This document shows, piece after piece, positions 17,216-23,880 of a stretch of 64,000 nucleotides of DNA. The translations under genes were made by a program, and so were the position numbers. Numbering within the stretch: position 1 is the stretch's first letter; the number at the start of each line of letters is the position of its first letter. Under the pieces are notes generated by a model. That model did not search any database. It was not told where the DNA came from and was given only the letters and a program-made list of their open reading frames with translations. Origin of the DNA: Sporomusa malonica (GTDB taxonomy: Bacteria > Bacillota > Negativicutes > Sporomusales > Sporomusaceae); contig NZ_FWXI01000001.1 in the NCBI RefSeq assembly GCF_900176355.1, positions 186,001 to 250,000 on the forward strand. Direction: 5' to 3'.

Positions 17216-18088
17216 TTATTTGGTATCAAATGCTCCGAGTATTCTGATCTTAAGATTTTTTTCGTGATTTTTGCTTATTTTAAGCAATTCGTCAGTCTTG
17301 CCCCCCGTTAGCTCAATCACATATAAGTACTTTCCGAGGATGGTTTTAGCAGGCCTGTCATGTACGCTGACAATTTTAAATCCTTTGCGGTGGATATCGG
17401 AAAGAAGGGAAGGCAGGCTTTGGGCTGGACCCAGGGCGACTAAGGCTGAGCGCTGGTTTCCTTGAACCTGATTTTGTTTTAAAGTAACTACCCAGAAACG
17501 GGTGACATTATCATGGGTATACTGAAGATCGTTTGCAAGGATGGCCAAATTATATACCTGCGCCGTACGGGAAGCAGCGATTGCTGCCATGGTAGTATCC
17601 CCCAGCTCAGATACGCGTTTTGCCGCTTCCGCAGTACTTGAAGCCTCAATAAGTTTAGCCGCAGGCAGGTTGGCTTTTAACCAGTCTTGGCTTTGGGCAA
17701 TACCCTGAGGGTGGGACATAATTGTTTTTATTTCTTTGAGATTAGTGCCTGGCAGGGCAAGCAATGTCTGGCGAATTGGTAGGTTTATTTCACCAATGAC
17801 AACTAAATCGGCGTCATTAACGACAGCGTCCAGATAGTTGTAGACTGGTCCCCCAATTGTGTTCTCTACTGGCACTACCGCATACTGGCACTGCCCGCTT
17901 TTAACAAGGTTTAACGCTTCGGGTACAGTTTTCACCGGAGTGATGGATTCTTTCTCACCGAAAAAGAGAATGGTCGCCTCTTCAGTGTACGTTCCCGCAG
18001 GACCCAGGTAGCTTACACTGGCGAACGTAGTGCTGGTTACCAGCAGTAATAAAACCAGCACTGAAAGGGTTAACAGCTTTCTTCTCAC
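17216..18088 (-). CDS. Prephenate dehydratase with N-terminal signal peptide
   Basis: A 290-residue protein. Residues 1-23 (MRRKLLTL..., hydrophobic core LLLLVTSTTFA) look like a cleavable Sec signal with a TFA-S site. The rest is the PheA-type prephenate dehydratase: YLGPAGTYTEEA, VPVENTIGGPV, SHPQGIAQSQ, STAEAAKRVSEL and the catalytic-region TRFWVV, followed by an ACT-like domain. The enzyme converts prephenate to phenylpyruvate, normally in the cytoplasm; here it appears to be exported. The ACT motif ESRP, which binds Phe, reads HDRP, so feedback inhibition may be lost. It is governed by the T-box upstream. Confidence 0.87.
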   Translation of the reverse strand: MRRKLLTLSVLVLLLLVTSTTFASVSYLGPAGTYTEEATILFFGEKESITPVKTVPEALNLVKSGQCQYAVVPVENTIGGPVYNYLDAVVNDADLVVIGEINLPIRQTLLALPGTNLKEIKTIMSHPQGIAQSQDWLKANLPAAKLIEASSTAEAAKRVSELGDTTMAAIAASRTAQVYNLAILANDLQYTHDNVTRFWVVTLKQNQVQGNQRSALVALGPAQSLPSLLSDIHRKGFKIVSVHDRPAKTILGKYLYVIELTGGKTDELLKISKNHEKNLKIRILGAFDTK

Positions 18089-18122
18089 TACAAATCAACT
18101 CCTTATATAGATAAATGGAAAT

Positions 18123-18375
18123 AAAAAATCGCCCCTAAGTTAGGGACGACATAACCGCGGTACCACCCATATTGCATGTATCAAGATTATTTCTTCAAAA
18201 TCATGCACTCAGCAGCTGTAACGTAGCATTACGGCGCAGCCTACTGATGTTTCAGCCTGCAGTTCAGAAAGGAACTTCATTGCCGTAGCCAACTAGTTCG
18301 CACCAGCCACTAGCTCTCTGTATGACAATCGACAAGTACTTTCTTTCATCATTACTATTTTTAGTATGGTAATTA
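18123..18375 (-). ncRNA. T-box leader, probably Phe-specific, of the prephenate dehydratase gene
   Basis: On the minus strand the T-box sequence GGTGGTACCGCGG is at 18168-18155, followed by the terminator CGTCCCTAACTTAGGGGCG plus TTTTTT at 18147-18123. Upstream is the distal stem I region AGAGAGCTAGTGGCTGGTGCGAAC. The likely specifier codon is TTC in TGAAGTTCCTTTCTGAAC, which fits phenylalanine and the downstream gene, but I have not folded it. Uncharged tRNA would stabilise the antiterminator and allow expression. Confidence 0.9.
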
Positions 18376-18381
18376 TTTGAT

Positions 18382-18410
18382 ATTATAAAGCAAATAGAAA
18401 CAAACGTCAA
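18382..18410 (-). promoter_or_regulatory. Sigma-A promoter of the T-box transcript
   Basis: Minus-strand TTGACG (18410-18405) and TATAAT (18387-18382) are separated by 17 bases. Transcription would begin at about 18375. Confidence 0.8.
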
Positions 18411-18513
18411 CTGTCTATGGAAGACTGTTTGCAATTTTAAGTAATCTTTAAAAAATTCCTGGGTGATAAGTGCTATACTGACAATAGCGCTTCGAGAAGG
18501 AGAAGATGAACGT

Positions 18514-19875
18514 ATGCGATACGCAAAACTGAAAAAACAATGGTTGCTCAGGGGGTGGACGGATGAGCCCTGGACATTGCTTAATTGGATGAACGGTGAT
18601 TGCCGCGAATTATCGGAGCAGTTGTTCCTCACTGCTAGAGCCTGTGACGGTCAGACGGATTTCCATAATATCGCCGGCGTTTGGCAACAGAATCTACTCC
18701 TAGATAAACTGATTAGGGAGGGAATAGCCGAAGAGTGCAGCCTAGGAGAAGGACTACAACCGTACCAACAGTTCCGCAAAGCGGACAATCCCTATGTGCG
18801 CTCTGTTCATTGGTCCATCACCGGACGGTGCAACCTGAAATGCCGCCACTGCTATATGGAATCTCCCGACGCACGTTATGAGGAACTTCCCCTGCCGGAC
18901 ATTCTGCGAATCATCGATCAATTGGCCGCGGCCAATGTCCATCTAGTAGAGCTATCCGGCGGTGAACCCTTTATGCGCCGGGATTTGCCGGATATCATGG
19001 CAGCGTTGGCAGAAAAGCAGATAGCCGTGTCGCGCATATATTCTAACGGCATCCTGATTTCGGACGAAGTGCTGCAGGGTATAAAAAAGCTGGGTTTCTC
19101 ACCCAGTATTCAGATTAGCTTTGACGGCTGCGGCACTCATGATGATATGCGCGGGGTTACGGGGATAGAACGGGCTACCATAGAGGCCATCCGGCGCTTA
19201 CGAGAGCAAGGTTTCCTTGTCACCGTAGCCACCAGCATTGACCGGATCAATGTTAGCTCGCTGGCCGAAACATATGCTCTGATGAAAGAGCTTAATATTC
19301 AGTCCTGGCGAGTTGCACCTCCCCAAGAGATGGGTAATTGGCGGCAAAACGTCACCGGGTTGACTTTGGAAGAAGTGCTGTTAGCCTGTGCGCCGATTTC
19401 GGCCTGCTGGTCGGCGGATGGCAGACCCTTTCAGCTGCGAATGCCTGGGTTCAATAGCTTGGGAGACAATGAAGTCCAAGACAGATATAGTCCGGATAGC
19501 TACGATTGTACGTCCTGTAGGAGTAGTTGTTCGCTCCTGCCCGACGGTACGGTCATGCCCTGTCCGGGCTATACGGATACGATTGTATACGAACAGATGC
19601 CGAACCTGCTGAGAGAAACTTTCGCCAAGATATGGTTAGAATCCACATTACGCACGATTATTGATATTAAAAAAAGCGAGATATTGGCTCACAACAGCGA
19701 GTGCGCCGACTGCTCCGAATTCAAACACTGCGGTGGCGGCTGCCGGGCTATGGCCGTTTCGGCTACGGGCAACTTACTATCCAAAGATCCGCAATTTTGT
19801 GAGATATATAAAAGCAAGTACCGTGATCGTTTTGCGGAATTGCACAGAGAAAACTATCGTAAAAATTGCAAATAA
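18514..19875 (+). CDS. Radical SAM/SPASM peptide maturase (RiPP)
   Basis: A 453-residue enzyme. The radical SAM motif is CNLKCRHC (about residues 109-116), followed by ELSGGEPF; the C-terminal SPASM region has clusters of cysteines in YDCTSCRSSC, PCPGY, ECADCSEFKHCGGGC and QFC for auxiliary Fe-S clusters. Residues 1 to about 90 form a small domain that may be the peptide-recognition element. Such enzymes make C-S, C-C or C-O crosslinks in ribosomal peptides. Two Nif11-leader peptides are encoded convergently just downstream, so this is their likely modifying enzyme. ATG 18514 is chosen for the GAAGGAGAAG ahead of it; the frame opens 51 bases earlier. Confidence 0.9.
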   Translation: MRYAKLKKQWLLRGWTDEPWTLLNWMNGDCRELSEQLFLTARACDGQTDFHNIAGVWQQNLLLDKLIREGIAEECSLGEGLQPYQQFRKADNPYVRSVHWSITGRCNLKCRHCYMESPDARYEELPLPDILRIIDQLAAANVHLVELSGGEPFMRRDLPDIMAALAEKQIAVSRIYSNGILISDEVLQGIKKLGFSPSIQISFDGCGTHDDMRGVTGIERATIEAIRRLREQGFLVTVATSIDRINVSSLAETYALMKELNIQSWRVAPPQEMGNWRQNVTGLTLEEVLLACAPISACWSADGRPFQLRMPGFNSLGDNEVQDRYSPDSYDCTSCRSSCSLLPDGTVMPCPGYTDTIVYEQMPNLLRETFAKIWLESTLRTIIDIKKSEILAHNSECADCSEFKHCGGGCRAMAVSATGNLLSKDPQFCEIYKSKYRDRFAELHRENYRKNCK

Positions 19876-19895
19876 ACCCAATGCCTCTTAAAGGC

Positions 19896-19930
19896 TTTAA
19901 CCCGGCTGTTCTCTGAGCAGCCGGGTTAAA
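19896..19930. terminator. Hairpin between convergent RiPP genes
   Basis: TTTAACCCGGCTG and CAGCCGGGTTAAA form a perfect 13-base stem with a 9-base loop. It lies between the maturase gene and the precursor genes and can serve both directions. Confidence 0.7.
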
Positions 19931-19975
19931 GTAATTACCTAATAGATAGTTTGTGCTGTTTACCCTATGGTACCA

Positions 19976-20215
19976 TCACCAGCCGCTATACCACTCCTCG
20001 CACACATTATTATATCGCCCACCGGCCACATTATCCAACTCCTGTTCTGTAAGCTCTCCTCTTATCTCATTAAGCTCTTCACGTGTAAAATCAAAACCGG
20101 CTTTTTTAATGAACTCCTTAACATCTTCTAAATTGTTAAACTCCCTGATTTTAGTAGCCAAATCCTGATCAGTCTTCATTCGCTCCATAAAGGCTCTGGC
20201 AGATTCAATACTCAT
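19976..20215 (-). CDS. Nif11-leader RiPP precursor peptide 1
   Basis: A 79-residue peptide. Residues 1-66 are a Nif11-like leader (MSIESARAFMERMKTDQDL..., FKKAGFDFT-like KKAGFDFTREELNEIRGEL, ending LDNVAGG), with the usual double-glycine cleavage site at 65-66. The predicted core is only 13 residues, RYNNVCEEWYSGW: one Cys, four aromatic residues, no Thr and one Ser. GGGAGGACAAG precedes the ATG. It is 82 bases downstream of its paralogue on the same strand. The single Cys and the neighbouring radical SAM enzyme suggest a thioether or another Cys- or aromatic-directed crosslink. Confidence 0.87.
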   Translation of the reverse strand: MSIESARAFMERMKTDQDLATKIREFNNLEDVKEFIKKAGFDFTREELNEIRGELTEQELDNVAGGRYNNVCEEWYSGW

Positions 20216-20297
20216 TTTGCTTGTCCTCCCATTTTTTTATTTCAATATCTTCTACCGAAAAAGGATAGCTTGTTTCGTGTGCCCTAACATTTTTCAC

Positions 20298-20540
20298 TTA
20301 ATGATGATACATCGGGTTCCATCCACAATTATCACCATGCGCCCCTCCGGTCACACTTTCTAACTCATTATCCATAAGCTCTTTGCTTAGCTCATTGAAT
20401 TCTTCCAGTGTAAAATCAAAACCGGCCTCTTTAATAAATTCCTTAGCCTCTTCCAAGTTTTTAAACTTATTGATTTTATTGGCAAACTCCTGATCAGTCT
20501 TCATTGTTTCCGCAAAAGCTTTTGCAGATTCAATACTCAT
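20298..20540 (-). CDS. Nif11-leader RiPP precursor peptide 2
   Basis: An 80-residue paralogue of the peptide at 19976-20215: leaders share MSIESA-AF---MKTDQ, EFIK-AGFDFT-EE-NE and an ending E-V-GG at residues 65-66. The core is AHGDNCGWNPMYHH, again with one Cys and aromatic residues, but otherwise different, sharing only an N-(x)-C-x-W spacing with peptide 1. ATG 20540 is chosen because GGAGGAGAAG precedes it; the frame opens 51 bases earlier. Conserved leader with a variable core is the normal pattern of multi-substrate RiPP systems. Confidence 0.87.
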   Translation of the reverse strand: MSIESAKAFAETMKTDQEFANKINKFKNLEEAKEFIKEAGFDFTLEEFNELSKELMDNELESVTGGAHGDNCGWNPMYHH

Positions 20541-20953
20541 TTTTCTTCTCCTCCAATCATTATTGATGAAATCTTGTAGTAAGTATAGCATGAATTATTT
20601 GAAAATTGGTTAAAGTTTACTTAAAGATTATGCTAGTGCGACGAGAGACGGTTCTTGCTGTCGCGCTTTGCCACGCCCTAAAACGGGATTTGCAGGGTCA
20701 CGGATCGTCTCTATCATGTAAATCCCACTTAAAATGACCAAACACATGGTAAGCCTCGTTCGCTGGACTAAAACGGCTGACGAGGTTTGTTTTTGCGTAA
20801 TGCAGATTACGTAAGTGCCAAGAAAGGCAATAAATCGCAGTTTTAATGCTTTACTCGAATTTGCATAATTTTACAGGTATTTTTGACCTAGCGTCGAAGT
20901 GAAAAGAATATTTCAAACTATGGATCCCGGAAACTGGGAGGAGGAAGAAAATC
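20541..20953. other. Intergenic region upstream of the RiPP precursors
   Basis: Holds a possible -10 (TATACT on the minus strand at about 20588-20583) for the precursor genes, and several pairable stretches between 20640 and 20730. A plus-strand terminator-like hairpin (AAGCCTCGT / ACGAGGTTT then GTTTTT) sits at 20751-20794. A short plus-strand RNA ending there is possible but unproven. No protein gene is seen. Confidence 0.35.
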
Positions 20954-21328
20954 ATGATGAGGCTTAGGAGCATGGATGTGAATTTTCAATGCACGGATGC
21001 TGACAAAAAGATAATCGTGGATACATCCGAGAGAAATGGAGGAACAGGCCAACACGTTCAACCATTTGAGTTGATGGAAGCGGCAGTAGCGGCATGTATG
21101 AATATTACTGCGAGGGCACGAGCGGGGATTAAACTAAGCGATGTTCAGACTACCGTACGGATGAATTGGAGCGAAGAAGGTAAGCTCATTTTTGAGTATG
21201 ATTATTCCTTTCAGGGGAACTTGGACGACAAGACCCAGGACATGATTGGCGATGCAATAAATGGCTGCATGATGCGGAAGCTTCTGACGCACCGCGAAAT
21301 TGAGTTTAAAAAAATTGAAATGAAATAA
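20954..21328 (+). CDS. OsmC-family protein
   Basis: A 124-residue OsmC/Ohr-fold protein. It has the helix with the first reactive cysteine in ELMEAAVAACMNITARAR (about residues 39-56) and the second in INGCMMRKLL (about 102-111), the two thiols that reduce hydroperoxides in this family. So it is probably a small peroxidase of the cytoplasm, although many OsmC relatives have no proven activity. GGGAGGAGGAAG precedes the start; ATG 20954 and the next codon 20957 are both possible. Single gene with its own terminator. Confidence 0.82.
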   Translation: MMRLRSMDVNFQCTDADKKIIVDTSERNGGTGQHVQPFELMEAAVAACMNITARARAGIKLSDVQTTVRMNWSEEGKLIFEYDYSFQGNLDDKTQDMIGDAINGCMMRKLLTHREIEFKKIEMK

Positions 21329-21335
21329 AAAAAAG

Positions 21336-21368
21336 GAAACGAAGGGATGGTTCTCGTCCCTTTGTTTC
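21336..21368 (+). terminator. Terminator after the OsmC gene
   Basis: GAAACGAAGGGA and TCCCTTTGTTTC pair with one G-T wobble around TGGTTCTCG. Poor T-run. Confidence 0.55.
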
Positions 21369-21400
21369 TGAGATGTATTATATAAGAATAATGACTAGAA

Positions 21401-21565
21401 ATAACTACGTCAAGGTATGTAATTATGCCCTACAGTTCAGAAATAATGAACTGTAGGGCATTTGTCGTAATGGCTATTAGCGGTCATAAATTTAGGTATT
21501 CGCCATTGTGCAATAAAAATTTAGGATCCTTCTCCGTGGCGCTGGCCAGTGTGACTTTGATTTTG
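21401..21565. repeat. Dispersed repeat, copy 2, carrying an sspP 3' fragment
   Basis: Nearly identical to 15051-15092 plus 16816-16910 but without the IS. It holds the 14-base-pair hairpin ATGCCCTACAGTTC / GAACTGTAGGGCAT (21425-21459) and, on the minus strand at 21564-21521, the last 15 codons of an sspP gene (KQNQSHTGQRHGEGS then stop). An in-frame stop directly precedes this, so only the tail of the gene was copied. Confidence 0.87.
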
Positions 21566-21590
21566 TTTCTATATATTTGAAAAATATATA

Positions 21591-21640
21591 TTGACGATTT
21601 TCGCTTCAATATCATATAATTTGAATTGAGTCAATTAATG
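21591..21640 (+). promoter_or_regulatory. Promoter and operator of the TetR gene
   Basis: TTGACG (21591-21596), 18 bases, TATAAT (21615-21620). Directly after it lies TTGAATTGAGTCAATTAATG (21621-21640), sharing TTGA-N6-TCAATTAATG with the two operators upstream of the pump genes. Binding here would block transcription of the regulator itself. Confidence 0.75.
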
Positions 21641-21651
21641 AGGTGATAACA

Positions 21652-22281
21652 ATGGCTAGACCGTCACAAGATCCCCAAATACGCATCACTGAAATTTTAA
21701 ATGCTGCTGAACCATTGTTTTATTCAAAGGGTTATCACGAAACGGCAATTAGTGACATCGCCCAAAAGATGGGAGTTGCCCAGGGGACAATTTATTACTA
21801 TTTTAAATCCAAAGAAGAATTATTAGAAGCTTTAATTAACCGGGTTCTGTCTGACATTATGTCGCAAATCAAGATACTGATTCATTCCAGTAATATCTCT
21901 TCGCACAATAAGATGCAAGTGGCAATACAGACTTTATTTCAATCATTGTATCGAGATGATGGTTTGGTATTTGAATTCCTTTATAATGATCGAACAATAC
22001 ATATCTTAGATAAGCTAGCCCGGCAAGGAGACCAGTTATTTTCACCATTATTGCTGGAAATTATCGAGGAAGGAAACCGGGAACACTATTTTAATGCGGC
22101 CCATCCACAAGCCGTAGTAAATATAGTTCTATCCATACTTGATTCTTTGATTGAGGCAATTTACAAAAAAGTGCCTGCAGAACTACTTCGGTATCAATTT
22201 GAATTGGCAGAAGATCTTATTGAAACTGCATTAGGAGTGGAGAAGGATACTATACATATTGTTATAAACAACGAATTGTAA
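21652..22281 (+). CDS. TetR-family repressor of the RND pump
   Basis: A 209-residue regulator. The N-terminal helix-turn-helix is ISDIAQKMGVAQGTIYYYFKSKEELLEAL (about residues 32-60), and the rest is an all-alpha ligand-binding and dimer domain. It lies just upstream of, and points toward, an RND efflux operon; the same TTGA-N6-TCAA palindrome occurs in front of its own gene and twice in front of the pump, so it most likely represses both and is released by a pump substrate. ATG 21652 follows GAGGTG; a GTG three codons earlier is part of that site. Confidence 0.88.
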   Translation: MARPSQDPQIRITEILNAAEPLFYSKGYHETAISDIAQKMGVAQGTIYYYFKSKEELLEALINRVLSDIMSQIKILIHSSNISSHNKMQVAIQTLFQSLYRDDGLVFEFLYNDRTIHILDKLARQGDQLFSPLLLEIIEEGNREHYFNAAHPQAVVNIVLSILDSLIEAIYKKVPAELLRYQFELAEDLIETALGVEKDTIHIVINNEL

Positions 22282-22297
22282 TAGCGAACGAAAATCA

Positions 22298-22326
22298 CCT
22301 TCAGAGAATCTGAAGGAGTCTTTTTT
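22298..22326 (+). terminator. Terminator after the TetR gene
   Basis: ACCTTCAGA-GAA-TCTGAAGGA followed by GTCTTTTTT: a compact stem with a good T-run. Confidence 0.85.
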
Positions 22327-22358
22327 GTTAATTAATTGAACAGAGTCAATTAATTAAC
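22327..22358. promoter_or_regulatory. TetR operator 2
   Basis: GTTAATTAATTGA and TCAATTAATTAAC are perfect 13-base inverted arms around ACAGAG. The core TTGA-N6-TCAA matches the site in front of the TetR gene. Confidence 0.75.
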
Positions 22359-22427
22359 AAAACTATTCATTAGACCCATTAACATTGAATTAAATGCCTT
22401 TCAGAAAATCCAATTAAGCGCTTTTTA

Positions 22428-22463
22428 TTACTCATTAATTGAATTAAGTCAATTAATGAGTAA
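22428..22463. promoter_or_regulatory. TetR operator 3, in front of the pump operon
   Basis: TTACTCATTAATTGA and TCAATTAATGAGTAA are perfect 15-base inverted arms around ATTAAG. A possible -10 (TATAGT, 22471-22476) follows, so a bound repressor would cover the -35 region of the pump promoter. Confidence 0.8.
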
Positions 22464-22519
22464 GCTATTGTATAGTTCCATCAAACTATCACTACAATTT
22501 ACTATTTAGGAGGCAAAAA

Positions 22520-22762
22520 ATGTGTATCACGATTATTCAAGGAATCCCTGTCGCGGCAGATCCTTCGCTGTCACAGGAACAAATTAGTCAACTTGTATCA
22601 GAATTGAAGCAGACCTGGACTTGGGAAGGCAGACAGGTCGGAAGAGTGGAGATCATTTGTGCCGGACAGATGATTCATCTCTTGGCATACGAGAAACCGG
22701 CTTTTCAGTGCATACCTTTGAACCCTAACGAAACAAAAGGAGGAAACCAATGCTACAGTTAA
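22520..22762 (+). CDS. Small protein of the RND operon
   Basis: An 80-residue protein starting MCITIIQGIPVAADPSLSQEQ, with no signal peptide or membrane segment. AGGAGGC stands before the ATG. Its last 13 bases overlap the start of the adaptor gene, so it is translationally coupled to the pump genes and certainly part of the operon. I do not recognise the family. Possible roles are regulation or assembly of the pump, but this is only context. Confidence 0.7.
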   Translation: MCITIIQGIPVAADPSLSQEQISQLVSELKQTWTWEGRQVGRVEIICAGQMIHLLAYEKPAFQCIPLNPNETKGGNQCYS

Positions 22763-23880
22763 AATTTTTGACCAGAATCCAAATACCCAGAAAGAAACTA
22801 TATTACGGCTTGATTGCAGTAGGAGTTGGTGCATGCGTTATCGGAGGTAGCCTTGCCTGGGCAAAAAATACCAGTAATAAACCGATAGCTGAAGAGATTG
22901 CAATGGTACGCACTATTGTCGTCGGTGCTACAGGAACCGCACAAGACTATACATATTCAGGAGAAGTCCGCGGACGGTTTGAAAGTCAATTAGCCTTTCA
23001 GGTGAGTGGGAAAATTATAAAGCGTAATGTGCAACTCGGTACAACTGTCAATGCTGGCGACGTGTTGATGCAAATTGATCCTAGAGATCTTCAACAAAAC
23101 GTAAGCAGCAGTTCAGCACAAGTATCTTCAGCTGAGTCACAACTTAAGCTTGCTGAAAGTAATCTGCAGCGCTATCGCCAACTCTTAGAAACCGGTGCTA
23201 TCAGCCGTGCACAATTTGACCAATACACCAACTCCTATGAAGTAGCCCTCGCTGCTGTACGGCAGGCTTCTGCCCAATATGCGCAGGGGAGTAATCAATT
23301 AGATTATAGTCTCTTACGAGCCGATAAACCAGGTGTTGTTACCAGTATAACTGCTGAAATGGGACAGGTGGTGACTGCTGGGCAAACCGTTATTACTGTA
23401 GTGCAAGATGGTGAACGTGAGGTGGAGATTAGTGTCCCGGAAAACCGTCTAGAAGAATTGCGTAAAGCCGGTCAAGTTAAGGTTACCTTTTGGGCTCTGC
23501 CCAATGTAACTGTAAATGGCGCTATAAGAGAGATTGCTCCCATGGCAGATCAAGCCACCCGTACTTTTAAAGTCCGAGTAAGCTTAGTTAACCCTCCGGC
23601 GGAAATAAAGCTAGGAATGACTGCTGCCGTTACCGTAGCTAACAGTACGCAGCCCCAAATTACGGTTCCACTTACGGCTGTTTATCAAGATGGCGATACG
23701 CCCAAAGTGTGGGTGATAAAAGAGGATACCCTGACGCTTTGCCCAATTCAAACCGGCGGCTTAGGCAACGGAACTATTCAAGTATTAAGCGGCCTCCAGC
23801 AAGGGGAACGGATCGTAATTGCAGGAGTGCATAAGCTCAAAGAAGGGCAAAAGGTAAAATTCGGTGGTGCTTCGTTATGA
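22750..23880 (+). CDS. RND efflux periplasmic adaptor (membrane fusion protein)
   Basis: A 376-residue HlyD/AcrA-type adaptor. An N-terminal membrane anchor at about residues 13-37 is followed by the barrel-sandwich hybrid (GRFESQLAFQVSGKI...GDVLMQIDPRDLQ), a coiled coil around residues 115-165 with LLETGAISRAQFDQY, a second lipoyl half (ADKPGVVTSITAEMGQVV) and beta-barrel and membrane-proximal domains. It links the inner-membrane pump to an outer-membrane channel, which implies a diderm envelope; no TolC-like gene is in the window. AAAAGGAGG precedes the ATG; the stop overlaps the pump start by 4 bases. Confidence 0.92.
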   Translation: MLQLKFLTRIQIPRKKLYYGLIAVGVGACVIGGSLAWAKNTSNKPIAEEIAMVRTIVVGATGTAQDYTYSGEVRGRFESQLAFQVSGKIIKRNVQLGTTVNAGDVLMQIDPRDLQQNVSSSSAQVSSAESQLKLAESNLQRYRQLLETGAISRAQFDQYTNSYEVALAAVRQASAQYAQGSNQLDYSLLRADKPGVVTSITAEMGQVVTAGQTVITVVQDGEREVEISVPENRLEELRKAGQVKVTFWALPNVTVNGAIREIAPMADQATRTFKVRVSLVNPPAEIKLGMTAAVTVANSTQPQITVPLTAVYQDGDTPKVWVIKEDTLTLCPIQTGGLGNGTIQVLSGLQQGERIVIAGVHKLKEGQKVKFGGASL

